A DNA stretch of 64,000 nt from Desulfosporosinus acidiphilus SJ4 (GCF_000255115.2 NC_018068.1:310001-374000), one strand, 5' to 3'. Positions 26,898-35,800 are shown, numbered from the stretch's first letter. Numbers and translations: made by a program. The notes: generated by a model not told the origin, from the sequence alone.

Positions 26898-27170
26898 CTA
26901 CAGATTAACTACGTCAGTTCGAAGCGAGTTTTGGCAGTTTCGCTGAATAATATGGTTCACTACTTTGGCAATGGTGGCCGGTGAATTAGTCAGCTTGACA
27001 ACTCTGAACTCCCTGGAGCTTTCTCCGTATAAATCTCCTAGAATATCAAGGGCTGTTCCTTTTATTGCACTGAATTTTACATTATCGCTGGTACCGCACA
27101 GTTCAGGTACCCAAAGTCGATCAATTTCAAGAGATAGCTGAGATAGTTCTTTACAGGAATGCAGAATCAT
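26898..27170 (-). CDS. Hypothetical 90-residue protein
   Basis: Not recognised. Strong AAGGAGG site six bases before the ATG shows it is translated. It is soluble, with a Cys near each end region (HSCKEL, ELCGTSDN, QRNCQNS), and a basic C-terminal half. No domain or neighbour suggests a function; it is a single gene on the minus strand with a family-B repeat upstream. Confidence 0.65.
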   Translation of the reverse strand: MILHSCKELSQLSLEIDRLWVPELCGTSDNVKFSAIKGTALDILGDLYGESSREFRVVKLTNSPATIAKVVNHIIQRNCQNSLRTDVVNL

Positions 27171-27207
27171 ATAATCCTCCTTATTATAATCAATGTATTA
27201 GAGTGTC

Positions 27208-27270
27208 CTCGTCCTCTAGCATAAGTGCAACTAGGCAACCGCCTGCACCAGCTGAGTTTTCTTTACTTCA
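27208..27270 (+). repeat. Dispersed intergenic repeat, family B copy
   Basis: TCCTCTAGCATAAGTGCAACT AGGCAACCGCCTGC then GTTTTCTTTACTTC: same order and spacing as 28,239-28,312. The remaining bases to 27,538 are AT-rich with a TATAAT at 27,500 and no gene. Confidence 0.65.
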
Positions 27271-27538
27271 TTTTATCGAAATAATGTTAATTCTAAAGAT
27301 ATTTGCTGTAAAATATTTGTAAAAGAATTAAGTCACACACGATCCTAAGATATGTATCGAGATACCTTCTCGTGATTATTTTCTTCAGGAACATCAAAAT
27401 ATTTCGCAGGATTTGTTAGGAGCATGTTTTTGAACCCTCCCAACTCTGGTCATATTATCAGGGTTAGTTATCTAGCTCTGCCGCATTAAGATATTCATGA
27501 TATAATGGATAGCTGAGAACGATTTAGGAGGCTTATGA

Positions 27539-28066
27539 ATGGATAATAATGACATACTCATTAGAATAAGGTATGCACTGAACATAAGAAATACCGAAAT
27601 GGTTGAGATATTTAAGCTTGGTGGCCTTGAACTAACCGAAGAAATGGTTAGAAAGCTGCTTATTAAATCAAAGAACCCTTACCGTCAGAATGATAAGGTT
27701 GACGATCAGGGCGCAACAGAAGATATGGAAGAAAGAATAACATGCAAGAACAGCATGTTAGAGTCATTTTTAAATGGTTTGATAACTTATAAAAGAGGGA
27801 AGCAAGATGCCAAACCTGAGTCATCTGAAAAACCGGTATTAAAGAACAATGAAAACCCTAATAATATGTTGCTTAAGAAATTGAAAATAGCGTTGTCCCT
27901 GACAAGCGACGATATAATAAATATTCTCGCGGAAACAGGGGTCAATGTTACGAAAGGTGAAATAAGCGCTCTGTTAAGAAGCGAAGGGCATAAGAATTAT
28001 AAAGAGTGCGGTGATAAATACGCTCGAAATTTCTTAAAAGGATTAACTAATAAATATAGAGGGTAG
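27539..28066 (+). CDS. DUF1456 (YehS-like) protein
   Basis: 175 residues made of two DUF1456 repeats, 'LIRIRYALNIRNTEMVEIF' and 'LKKLKIALSLTSDDIINIL', each followed by a short helix pair ending in FLNGL or FLKGL. AGGAGG lies seven bases before the ATG. The family is widespread and may bind nucleic acid, but no activity is established. Confidence 0.85.
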   Translation: MDNNDILIRIRYALNIRNTEMVEIFKLGGLELTEEMVRKLLIKSKNPYRQNDKVDDQGATEDMEERITCKNSMLESFLNGLITYKRGKQDAKPESSEKPVLKNNENPNNMLLKKLKIALSLTSDDIINILAETGVNVTKGEISALLRSEGHKNYKECGDKYARNFLKGLTNKYRG

Positions 28067-28173
28067 ATTAGCAGCGAGTTCCCCGAAAAACAATGAGAAA
28101 TTACCATGGAGGGCTTTGAGTCTTGTGTGGTGCATGGCAGGGTGGGCACCGAAGGTGGCCTTTTCTAGTACTA

Positions 28174-28312
28174 TCAGAAAGTATAACCTTTGGTTGTATA
28201 CTGCAAGAAGAGCTAATTCGTGCGAAGACAGTGTCTTCGTCTTCAAGCATAAGTGCAACTAACCTGCCGCTTTCGCCGGAGGCTTAGCGTCCGCTAAGTT
28301 TTCTTTACTTGA
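28174..28312 (+). repeat. Dispersed intergenic repeat, family B, longest copy
   Basis: Joins both halves seen separately elsewhere: GAAAGTATAACCTTTGG ... GTGCGAAG (as at 2218) and CATAAGTGCAACTAACCTGC ... GCTAAGTTTTCTTTACTT (as at 12,626 and 27,208). The following 28,313-28,600 has no credible gene; a GGCCAGAT/ATCTGGTCC hairpin with TTTTC lies at 28,443-28,485. Confidence 0.65.
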
Positions 28313-28605
28313 CAGCGCTAGGCGTGGGTAGTTGAGATGGCCAAAGGTCTTTCTTTGAGAGAAATAGGGAGCGAAAAAGTGAGTTACGGGTTTGAGAGAG
28401 CGATTGTCTTTTTATAGTGACAGAGTGTGTGAGGGAACATATGGCCAGATTGTCATTCCATTGGACGATCTGGTCCTTTTCATTTTTTTGGATTATTTTA
28501 CGGAACGTAGAAGAAGTGAATACCTTCGCGGCAAGGGGCAAAAGTTACGCGCTTATCATCGGTGCTACTCCTATATTAAAGACTAAGTCAAATTTGTATA
28601 TGTAA

Positions 28606-28654
28606 TTGACATTAATTATTCAACTAAAATATAATTAGCATAACAATAATTGTT
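28606..28654 (+). promoter_or_regulatory. Promoter and MarR-type operator of the marR-MFS operon
   Basis: TTGACA (28,606) -18 bases- TATAAT (28,630), followed by the palindrome AACAAT-A-ATTGTT (28,642-28,654) at the expected start of transcription. This is a good layout for autorepression. Confidence 0.65.
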
Positions 28655-28681
28655 TGGACAAGTAAATGGGAGGGCATATTA

Positions 28682-29122
28682 ATGTCTTATGATGAATCTA
28701 TCGGCCAACTGACAAATCAAACTAATAAATTAATAATGCGTTATTTAAACTCAAAACTTGAATTACATGATATTACTCTTGAGCAGTGGATTGTATTATT
28801 GAAACTATCACAGAAAGATAAAATCACACAGAAGCAGTTAGCAGTAAACGTCGATAAGGATCAACCTACTTTGGCAAGGATATTGGATATCTTAGAAAGG
28901 AAAAAACTTGTTGAAAGAAAACCTAATGAAAAGGATAGAAGGGCATTTTGTGTACAAATAACTGAGAAGGGAATAAACCTAAAGAAACAAGTAACACCTC
29001 TTCTTGAAAATATGTTTGAGACAATAGTCGCGGGAATCTCAGATGAGGAAATAGAAATTTATAAACGTGTTCTCTTAAAAATTAACGGAAATATAACTAT
29101 TCAGGAGAAGGTGGAGAAATAA
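28682..29122 (+). CDS. MarR-family transcriptional regulator
   Basis: 146 residues with the MarR winged helix ('TLEQWIVLLKLSQKDKITQ', 'VDKDQPTLARILDILERK', 'RRAFCVQITEKG'). GGGAGGGC precedes the ATG. It abuts the MFS gene with no spacer, so it is probably the local autorepressor of a drug efflux operon. This pair is clearly more AT-rich than the surrounding genes, which suggests transfer. Confidence 0.92.
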   Translation: MSYDESIGQLTNQTNKLIMRYLNSKLELHDITLEQWIVLLKLSQKDKITQKQLAVNVDKDQPTLARILDILERKKLVERKPNEKDRRAFCVQITEKGINLKKQVTPLLENMFETIVAGISDEEIEIYKRVLLKINGNITIQEKVEK

Positions 29123-30340
29123 TTGAAAAGATTAAATTTGAATTCTTCGAATAGACTTTGGACGAAGAGTTATATACTTATTTTAATTATAAATTTATTT
29201 GTTTATATAGCTTTTTATTTATTGGTACCGACTTTACCTGCATTTGCAAAACAGATCGGTGGGAGTAATATTCAAGCAAGTCTTGTTGTCAGCGGATTCT
29301 CTATATCTTCACTTATATGTAGGGCAGTTACGGGACACGTAGCCGATAAAATTGATAGGAAGCCACTTTTATTAATTGGTCTTTTAATTTTAGCTTTATG
29401 CACTCTTTCTTATATGTTCCTTCCAATATCAGCAGTTATAGTAGTACGTATTCTTCAAGGCGTGGGTTGGGGGATGTCATCTACAGCTATTGCTGCCGTA
29501 GTTTCGGAAATGGTTCCCAGTAAACTTAGAGGTGAGGGAATGGGATATTACTCACTATCTATGATAATTTCGATGTCTTTAGCGCCAATTATAGCAATTA
29601 TAGTTATGAATAGATATAAGTTCAATGTTGTAGCTGCGGTTTCAATAATTTTCGTTGGTATAGCGATACTATTGTTACAATTAGTGGTAATTCCTCAAAA
29701 TAAGGCACAAAGGTTAGGTGCTAAAAAAGAAAAAATCATTGTATTAAGAGATTTAATCGAAAAGAGAGCGTTGTTCCCGTCGTTTCTTTGTTTTTTATTA
29801 GTAATTCCTTTGTGTGGAATTATGAGCTATATAATGTTATTTGGTCGAGAAATAAAGCTATTCAATATATGGGTATATTTTATTGGACACGTTTCAATGA
29901 TTTTAGTGACAAGATCTTTTGTGGGAAAGTTATTTGATAAGAAAGGTCATGCCGTAGTAATTATACCTGGAGCAATATCAATGATCATTGGACTTATGAT
30001 ACTCTCCTACGTACATTCGGTTGCTTCTCTGGTCATTGCTTCACTATTTTATGGATTTGGATATGGTGCGGTTCAGCCATCATTACAGGCTTGGGCGGTA
30101 AGTAGGTCACCTGCCGAACGTATAGGTGCAGCCAATGGAACATTCCTATCGTCTATGGACTTAAGCTTTACAATTGGTTCAATAATATTAAGCCTAATTG
30201 CAGATATTAAGAGTTATGCTATAATGTATCGATTTTCTGACATCTTTATGGTTATTTTCATGTTGGTATACGGTTTTGTACTATTGAAGGAAAAGAAAAG
30301 TAATATCTGTAACGAAGACTTACTTGAAAATGTAAGCTAA
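29123..30340 (+). CDS. MFS efflux transporter
   Basis: 405 residues, twelve helices, motif A 'GHVADKIDRKPLLLIG'. Starts at TTG directly after the TAA of marR, with GGTGGAG upstream, so translation is coupled. 'GAVQPSLQAWAVSRSPAERIGAANG' in outline (PSLQAWAV, ERIGAANGTF) is typical of YfkF/YwoG-like drug exporters. Its last 21 bases overlap the opposite-strand sdpI-like gene. AT-rich like its regulator. Confidence 0.9.
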   Translation: MKRLNLNSSNRLWTKSYILILIINLFVYIAFYLLVPTLPAFAKQIGGSNIQASLVVSGFSISSLICRAVTGHVADKIDRKPLLLIGLLILALCTLSYMFLPISAVIVVRILQGVGWGMSSTAIAAVVSEMVPSKLRGEGMGYYSLSMIISMSLAPIIAIIVMNRYKFNVVAAVSIIFVGIAILLLQLVVIPQNKAQRLGAKKEKIIVLRDLIEKRALFPSFLCFLLVIPLCGIMSYIMLFGREIKLFNIWVYFIGHVSMILVTRSFVGKLFDKKGHAVVIIPGAISMIIGLMILSYVHSVASLVIASLFYGFGYGAVQPSLQAWAVSRSPAERIGAANGTFLSSMDLSFTIGSIILSLIADIKSYAIMYRFSDIFMVIFMLVYGFVLLKEKKSNICNEDLLENVS

Positions 30341-30913
30341 ATCATAAATAAGATAGTCCTCAGACGAACCATCTCCGAGGGGATAGACTTCAAGTTCCGG
30401 AGTACCGGCGTGCTCAAAATCTATCCCAATGCCCAACAAAGGTTGATTGGGATCTACGGAACAAATTTTGGCGACGATTCCATTCTCTTTACATTCACTC
30501 CAAAATTGGGGGATACGGGGTAACATATTGGCTATAAGCATAAACATAATGCCAATTACGGTTGGAACTAATCGCATCGATGCGATGTTTAAGGCATGAC
30601 CGATCACAGTTAGATACACCAAGCTAATACATACGACAATGACGCCGCCGATATATCGATAGGTTGGCCAAAAGGTTTCGTAGTTCTTTTTCTTTGGGTC
30701 AATTCTCCACAGTACGTGCCATAAGAGAATGATGAAGAGCATGATTGCCGGTTCATACAAAACAATTAGTAAACGCGGGGTCATTCGGTTCGCTTTGCCA
30801 ATAACCTGTGCAGGGAGATGAGAGTAAGCTATAAGTCCAAGTATTATTGCTAAAACCCATGTAAGCCAACCCCACCAAGGCATTGCTTTATTCGTTTTCA
30901 TCATTATTTCCAC
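30320..30913 (-). CDS. SdpI-like membrane protein fused to the tail of a GyrI-like effector-binding domain
   Basis: 197 residues. Residues 1-130 have four membrane helices and an SdpI/DUF1648 look, ending 'LIANMLPRIPQ' where SdpI proteins read 'GNYLPKI.PN'. The usual 'GIRTPWTL' tail is absent. Instead, residues ~132-197 resemble the end of AraC/GyrI effector-binding domains: 'LGIGIDFEH', 'ELEVYPLGDGSSEDY'. This looks like an accidental chimera made by a deletion. It overlaps the arsR-type gene upstream (26 bases), the usual sdpR-sdpI arrangement. Confidence 0.7.
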   Translation of the reverse strand: MEIMMKTNKAMPWWGWLTWVLAIILGLIAYSHLPAQVIGKANRMTPRLLIVLYEPAIMLFIILLWHVLWRIDPKKKNYETFWPTYRYIGGVIVVCISLVYLTVIGHALNIASMRLVPTVIGIMFMLIANMLPRIPQFWSECKENGIVAKICSVDPNQPLLGIGIDFEHAGTPELEVYPLGDGSSEDYLIYDLAYIFK

Positions 30914-31169
30914 CTCCGAAGTGTTCTAGAAGCCATCCAAGCCATTCTTGCAAAATCGTTGCGTTAAGTCTGTAAATAATAAAGTTTCCTTCCTTCTGAT
31001 CGATAATTAAATTTGCATTTTTGAGCACATTCAAATGACGACTAATTGTGGGCTGAGCATACGGAAATTGGTTTGCAATGTCACCGGCCGTTTTTGGTCC
31101 TTCCTTCAAGAGTTCGATGATTTTTCTCCGTGTTGAGTCGGACATGGCCTTAAAGATGCCCTCATTCAT
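30888..31169 (-). CDS. ArsR/SdpR-family autorepressor
   Basis: 93 residues, one winged HTH: 'MSDSTRRKIIELLKEGPKTAG', 'YAQPTISRHLNVLKNANL', 'GNFIIYRLN'. There are no metal-binding cysteines. In Bacillus SdpR represses sdpRI until SdpI senses the SdpC toxin; the same gene pair is present here, although the SdpI-like partner is chimeric. Confidence 0.88.
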   Translation of the reverse strand: MNEGIFKAMSDSTRRKIIELLKEGPKTAGDIANQFPYAQPTISRHLNVLKNANLIIDQKEGNFIIYRLNATILQEWLGWLLEHFGGGNNDENE

Positions 31170-31472
31170 TTGATTTCACCTGCCAATAAAACGTTTCCTA
31201 AATGTAGTTTGAGTATATAGCTAAATAGCTAATAAGTAAATAACAATACATAAGTAAAATAAAGGTAATTAATTAGGAAATGGTTTTAACTTTCCTTTAT
31301 CATGGTGTCTAAAGAGGTAAATGCCATAGCTTTGAATGGATCTGTTTTTGCGATTCTGGTTCTTGATAATATTTTCCGGGTTTGGATTGATTAGAAGGTA
31401 AACTATAGGAGAAATAGAATAGGATACAGATGGTAAATCTTTTTTCGGGGAACAAGGGGGGAGTGATTTTCT

Positions 31473-31937
31473 ATGAGAAATAAACAAAGATTATTCTGGC
31501 AAATGGGTATCGCATTAATTCTTGTCATTTTGGGATTAGGTCTGTACGTCGGCTTTAATTTTCCGCCAAAATTTGATGACAAGGTAGTATCAGTATCTCT
31601 AATGAAACAAGAATTAACTCCGGACGGGATCAATTACACTTTGAAGGTGGAAAACAATAGCAGTTATACATTAAAGGATAACACTCTTTATTTCACAGCA
31701 AGGAGATATATGATGCCAGTGAAAGCTAAAGCTACTCAGGGTAACAATACAAACATTAAACCAGGAGGAACTGTGACTTTCATGGTATACGTACCTAAAA
31801 AACAATTCCAAGACTTACAGTCATCACAAACCATTACATCTGTGGTTATGTTAAAAGGGTATGTAAGTTGGTGGTTTTGGAAAGTTCCGTTTAACAAAGG
31901 TGGCGGAATAGATATAAATCATCCTACATTAGCTTAG
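31473..31937 (+). CDS. Hypothetical membrane-anchored extracytoplasmic protein
   Basis: 154 residues. One membrane anchor at residues 9-28 ('GIALILVILGLGLYVGF') followed by a beta-rich domain of about 120 residues with a DUF4352-like feel ('YTLKVENNSSYTLKDNTLYF', 'NIKPGGTVTFMVYVPKKQF'). GGGGGGAG precedes the ATG. No specific family recognised. Single gene with a terminator after it. Confidence 0.65.
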   Translation: MRNKQRLFWQMGIALILVILGLGLYVGFNFPPKFDDKVVSVSLMKQELTPDGINYTLKVENNSSYTLKDNTLYFTARRYMMPVKAKATQGNNTNIKPGGTVTFMVYVPKKQFQDLQSSQTITSVVMLKGYVSWWFWKVPFNKGGGIDINHPTLA

Positions 31938-31960
31938 TTTAAAAAATATTAAGCAACGGT

Positions 31961-31999
31961 ACAGCCCCTAATACCGAAAATGGCATTAGGGGCTGTTTC
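31961..31999. terminator. Terminator after 31,937
   Basis: ACAGCCCCTAATACC/GGCATTAGGGGCTGT with one mismatch and a 6-base loop, followed by TTTCACC. The same AGCCCCTAATAC core is seen at 12,700. Confidence 0.65.
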
Positions 32000-32010
32000 A
32001 CCAGATAATC

Positions 32011-32091
32011 CTACCAATACCAAGGGCGGCAATAACATGGATAACAACATCTGCAGCCAAAGATTCTGTTACCCCAACACCAAGGATACAT
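32011..32091 (-). CDS. Candidate 26-residue Cys/Trp/Tyr-rich peptide
   Basis: AAAGGAG (32,101-32,107, minus strand) sits nine bases before an ATG that opens MYPWCWGNRIFGC then RCCYPCYCRPWYW and a TAG. Six Cys, five Trp and four Tyr in 26 residues is unlike random translation and recalls small spore-coat or exosporium peptides. A terminator follows in the same direction (31,996-31,961). No family identified. Confidence 0.35.
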   Translation of the reverse strand: MYPWCWGNRIFGCRCCYPCYCRPWYW

Positions 32092-32331
32092 AACCGCCAT
32101 CTCCTTTCATCTGAGATGACAGAAGATAAGATATCCTAGAATAATTTACGTAATACGTCCGAGCATTGTGACAAAAATTAATGATTAATCCGCTTTTTGA
32201 TGTGCCATCATACTAAAGGATTTTAGCGAAATATGTCGAATTCATTGACTATAAAAAATTGTAAGATCACATGAAATCGTTGTGAACTGAAGCAGGGTTA
32301 TCCCTTTTAACATACTTTGAGGGGGGGTTCA

Positions 32332-34578
32332 ATGAAAAAAATAGTCAGCCGTCCTTCTTTTGCTGGTATTTTTATGATGGTTTCTCTCATAATAAGTCTC
32401 GGAATTATTGTTTACACGATCTATCTCAATGAAAGAATAGAATCTGTTCTCTTACATGTTTTTACGATTTGTATCATGGTCATTAACCTAGGACTTATCT
32501 TCTTATATTTTTGGAAACGTCAACACGAAGTCTGCAGACGAAAGAAAGATCAAGATGAACTGGAGCAACAGCAGGCTATTAATCGCCATTGCGAGTACTT
32601 AGCTAAGTATGCGAACGATATTATACTCCTTCTTAATGAAGATCTTAGAATTGTTTATGCTAACGAACGAGCGGTTTTAACCTATGGTTATGAATTAGAT
32701 GAGTTATATCAACTTGATAGTATCGTTGATTTGCGGCCCCCAGAACAGAGAGAGGAAATTAAGCATTTAATACAAGACGAGGGTGCCGATGGAGTCGTCT
32801 ATAATACGATTCATCAGCGTAAGGATAGATCTACATTTCCCATTGAAGTAAGTTTAAGGTCGATTGTTGTTGAAGGGAAAAAATACTATCAGGCAATCAA
32901 TAGGGATGTTACGGAGAGAAAAAAGGTTGAAAATGCTTTAAAAGAACAGCTGCATTTTCTTCAGAAGTTGATTAACACCATTCCAAACCCAATATTTTAC
33001 AAGGGCTCGAATGGCTTATATCGGGGATGCAATACTGCGTTTGAGGAATATCTCGGGCTGCCCAAAGATGAAATAGTGGGCAAGTCTGTCTATGATTTAT
33101 CTCCCAAAGAACTAGCCGACAAATACGCTGAAATGGACTCGGTGTTATTTAACAAACCGGAGGTGCAAACCTATGAATCTTCCGTAGTGTATGCCGATGG
33201 AACATGGCATGACGTTATCTTTAATAAAGCCAGTTACTTAAATTCTGAAGGTGTTATCGCCGGATTAGTTGGGGTTATCATCGACATTACTGAACGGAAA
33301 CAAATGGAGGAACGGCTGCAATACTTAGCAACCCATGACTCGTTAACCAATATCCCCAACAGGTACTATCTTGAAGAAAACTTGAAACGAGTAGTGGTAA
33401 AGGCAAAGCGAGGCATTTATAGTTTTTTGCTTTTTATTGACTTAGATAATTTCAAGTTAGTCAACGATACCTTGGGACACCAAGCAGGGGATAATCTACT
33501 CATAACCTTGGTGAATATCTTAAAGTCGCACCTTACCGAAGAGGATTTTCTGGCGCGGCTCGGCGGGGACGAATTTGTCGTTTTGCTGGAGGGAGCGTCG
33601 GTTGACAGGGGTACCAAGGTTGCGGAAACGTTGAGGCGTGCCATTGATGAAAACAATTTTGGCCCTCTTTCTCATGATCTATCTTGCAACTTAACGGTCA
33701 GCATCGGTGTCGCCAAGATTGACGGCAGCTTAGACTATCAAAAGATCCTTTCCTTAGCTGATACCGCACTTTATTCGGCTAAGGATAAAGGCCGCAATCA
33801 AGTTATTTTCATAGACTCCACTTCCAAAATGAGTACACTTCTTACTCAGACAAGTGAAATTGCCACCCTTTTGGTAAAGGCACTTAAGGAAAATATGTTT
33901 GTCCTCTATTACCAGCCCGTTTTTACGATGGATGGGAGTATTAGCCATTATGAGGCCTTAATTCGCATTCATTGTCAGGGCCAATTAATTTCCCCGAATG
34001 ATTTTATTCCGGTTGCCGAGCGCTTTGGTTTAATGCCGCAAATTGATCAATGGGTTGTTAAGGCGGCCCTTGAGACCTTACAACAATACCCTCAGATTAA
34101 AATTTTTGTAAATATCTCCGGAATGAGTTTAGAAGATGCTGACTTCCTGGAATACATCGAAACCAGTATCCGCGAGAGTGGTGTCAGCCCTTCTCGAATT
34201 GGCTTTGAGATCACTGAAACCAGTGCGGTAAAAGACTTTATTCGAGCGGAACATTGGATAGAATGGCTTAAACGATTAGGATGTCAGTTTGCCCTCGATG
34301 ATTTCGGCATGGGATTTTCATCCTTTACTTACCTTCGTATGCTTCCGGTCGATTACCTGAAGATTGACGGTTCGTTTGTCCGCAATATGGACAAAGACCC
34401 GACGCAGCGAGCCTTGATCGTAGCCATTAACGATGTCGCCCATACTCTGGGGAAGAAGACCGTCGCAGAGTTTGTAGAAAACAAGGAGATTTTCGAAGCT
34501 TTAAAAAGTCTTAACGTTGACCTGGTACAAGGATATTACTTAGGTAGACCGGCTTCCTTACCCCAGGATATTGAATGA
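32332..34578 (+). CDS. PAS-PAS-GGDEF-EAL cyclic di-GMP protein
   Basis: 748 residues. Two N-terminal membrane helices (~9-32 and 39-62) without a large sensor loop, two PAS domains (~85-200, 205-325), GGDEF (~335-500) and EAL (~515-745). The cyclase signature is intact ('ARLGGDEF'). The phosphodiesterase residues are all visible: 'EALIRI', 'NIS', 'EITET', 'LDDFGMG', 'LKIDGSF' and 'AEFVE'. So it could both make and degrade cyclic di-GMP, with PAS input deciding. ATG at 32,332 follows GAGGGGGGG; an in-frame TTG at 32,317 overlaps that site. Confidence 0.93.
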   Translation: MKKIVSRPSFAGIFMMVSLIISLGIIVYTIYLNERIESVLLHVFTICIMVINLGLIFLYFWKRQHEVCRRKKDQDELEQQQAINRHCEYLAKYANDIILLLNEDLRIVYANERAVLTYGYELDELYQLDSIVDLRPPEQREEIKHLIQDEGADGVVYNTIHQRKDRSTFPIEVSLRSIVVEGKKYYQAINRDVTERKKVENALKEQLHFLQKLINTIPNPIFYKGSNGLYRGCNTAFEEYLGLPKDEIVGKSVYDLSPKELADKYAEMDSVLFNKPEVQTYESSVVYADGTWHDVIFNKASYLNSEGVIAGLVGVIIDITERKQMEERLQYLATHDSLTNIPNRYYLEENLKRVVVKAKRGIYSFLLFIDLDNFKLVNDTLGHQAGDNLLITLVNILKSHLTEEDFLARLGGDEFVVLLEGASVDRGTKVAETLRRAIDENNFGPLSHDLSCNLTVSIGVAKIDGSLDYQKILSLADTALYSAKDKGRNQVIFIDSTSKMSTLLTQTSEIATLLVKALKENMFVLYYQPVFTMDGSISHYEALIRIHCQGQLISPNDFIPVAERFGLMPQIDQWVVKAALETLQQYPQIKIFVNISGMSLEDADFLEYIETSIRESGVSPSRIGFEITETSAVKDFIRAEHWIEWLKRLGCQFALDDFGMGFSSFTYLRMLPVDYLKIDGSFVRNMDKDPTQRALIVAINDVAHTLGKKTVAEFVENKEIFEALKSLNVDLVQGYYLGRPASLPQDIE

Positions 34579-34648
34579 CAGCTCGGCACGAGGATAATTT
34601 ATTAATGGTGATTTTTTGAATCTAAAATTGCGGTCATGTGTTTCGCTT

Positions 34649-34698
34649 TTTTGCTAAAAGTTAGTTTAACCTAGATTTTATCGATGCTTTTAGCAAAA
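34649..34698. terminator. 12-bp inverted repeat after the GGDEF-EAL gene
   Basis: TTTTGCTAAAAG and CTTTTAGCAAAA separated by 26 bases. Possibly a terminator, but it lacks a clean T-run. Confidence 0.35.
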
Positions 34699-34746
34699 GA
34701 GAAGCAGTTTATTAAGATTGTGCTGAGATATAGGGATTATTTTCAA

Positions 34747-34804
34747 TTGACAAAATGGATGTTTTGGCCTACAATGCCGATATACCCTTGTGGGGTATAT
34801 CGGC
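34747..34804 (+). promoter_or_regulatory. SigmaA promoter with CstR/CsoR-like operator for the rhodanese gene
   Basis: TTGACA (34,747) -17 bases- TACAAT (34,770-34,775). Immediately after it comes a perfect 12-bp inverted repeat GCCGATATACCC-TTGTG-GGGTATATCGGC (34,776-34,804). Its core TACCC-N5-GGGTA is the site type bound by CsoR/CstR-family repressors, which include persulfide sensors that control rhodanese genes. The same core is in the promoter at 63,780. Confidence 0.75.
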
Positions 34805-34840
34805 ATCATCATTAAAATTATGAAAAGAAAGGGATAGAGC

Positions 34841-35239
34841 ATGAACCAGACAATAACTATATCCATGATAGTTGGAGTAATAATAATCTGGCTGTACGGC
34901 AAGTACGCAGACAAAGACGTCAATAAATTACGGATCGATCCCTCCGAAGCTAAAAAGCGACTGGATACTGAAAAGGATATCATTCTTCTGGATGTCAGGA
35001 CCGAAAAGGAATATGTTGAGAACCACATTCCTCGAAGTACTTTGATTCCCTTGAACGTGCTGGCCAGAGAGGCCGGCCAAAAACTTCCAAACAAGCAAGC
35101 TGCTATTTTTGTCTATTGCAGGAGTGGCAATCGAAGCAAAGCTGCAGTAAAGATGTTATTAAAGCTTGGGTATTCTAATCTTTACAATTTGGGCGGCATA
35201 ATACGCTGGCCCTATAAGACTGTATCCGGTAAGAAGTAG
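34841..35239 (+). CDS. Membrane-anchored single-domain rhodanese
   Basis: 132 residues. One N-terminal membrane helix (residues 4-20), then a rhodanese domain: 'DIILLDVRTEKEYVENHIP' and the active-site loop 'VYCRSGNRSKAA' with the catalytic Cys. It carries sulfane sulfur as a cysteine persulfide. The operator just upstream implies induction by reactive sulfur species, via a repressor not in this window. Confidence 0.9.
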   Translation: MNQTITISMIVGVIIIWLYGKYADKDVNKLRIDPSEAKKRLDTEKDIILLDVRTEKEYVENHIPRSTLIPLNVLAREAGQKLPNKQAAIFVYCRSGNRSKAAVKMLLKLGYSNLYNLGGIIRWPYKTVSGKK

Positions 35240-35415
35240 AACAAGTGCCTTATCTGGCAGCAGACCGCAGCCTCCTGCCAAACGCAGTGCGGCATCAGGC
35301 AGGAGAAAACGGTAAATGGCGAGGATGCGGCGTACCTCGTCGTTCTTTAGGGGAGGACGCTTCTCGAACAAGGCTGCGCAGCTCCAGAGCCATGTCAATA
35401 CGATCCTTCATGGTC
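35237..35415 (-). pseudogene. Remnant of a biotin synthase (BioB)-type radical SAM gene
   Basis: Minus strand. One frame reads 'MKDRIDMALELRSL' (about 35,412-35,370), the BioB block that normally continues G-V-x-S-x-P-I-N. After a frame change comes 'EKRPPLKNDEVRRILAIY' and 'LLPDAALRLAGGCGLLPDK', the BioB C-terminal block. The SAM-cluster part and the middle are gone. The adjoining 35,620-35,730 also holds a short open fragment ('RKQPSTRERIEDILEKS'), origin unknown. Confidence 0.6.
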
Positions 35416-35800
35416 AGCATTTCTTGTGCAGAAGCAAACGACCACTTCGGCTTTCTCAGTACCTTGGCATCGCTCGATATCCCGAGTTTCATTCCGGGGT
35501 CGAGTGTCCAGATCCGAGAACTCTTGGGATGGCGTTAAACGGCTAACAAAGGAGCGAGCGGCCCGGATCATTATCCTGCAGCTGCCCGCTCCTCTTCCCC
35601 TTAATATTCAGTTAGGTCTTGGTCACAGACTTCTCTAAGATATCTTCAATGCGTTCCCGAGTAGAGGGTTGCTTCCGACTAATAAATGCCTGACTTGCAT
35701 GAATTGATCGTAAGGAACAAATCAGCCGCCTCGCTTATGAGGCGGCCTGAACCCTGGAATAGTCAGGGATGAGTTTCATCTTTTTGTCTGGAAGATTATG

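Noticed and set aside
28392-28605. Two overlapping plus-strand ORFs of about 62 codons
   Set aside because: They cover a hairpin and repeat-rich spacer, are in competing frames and lack ribosome sites.
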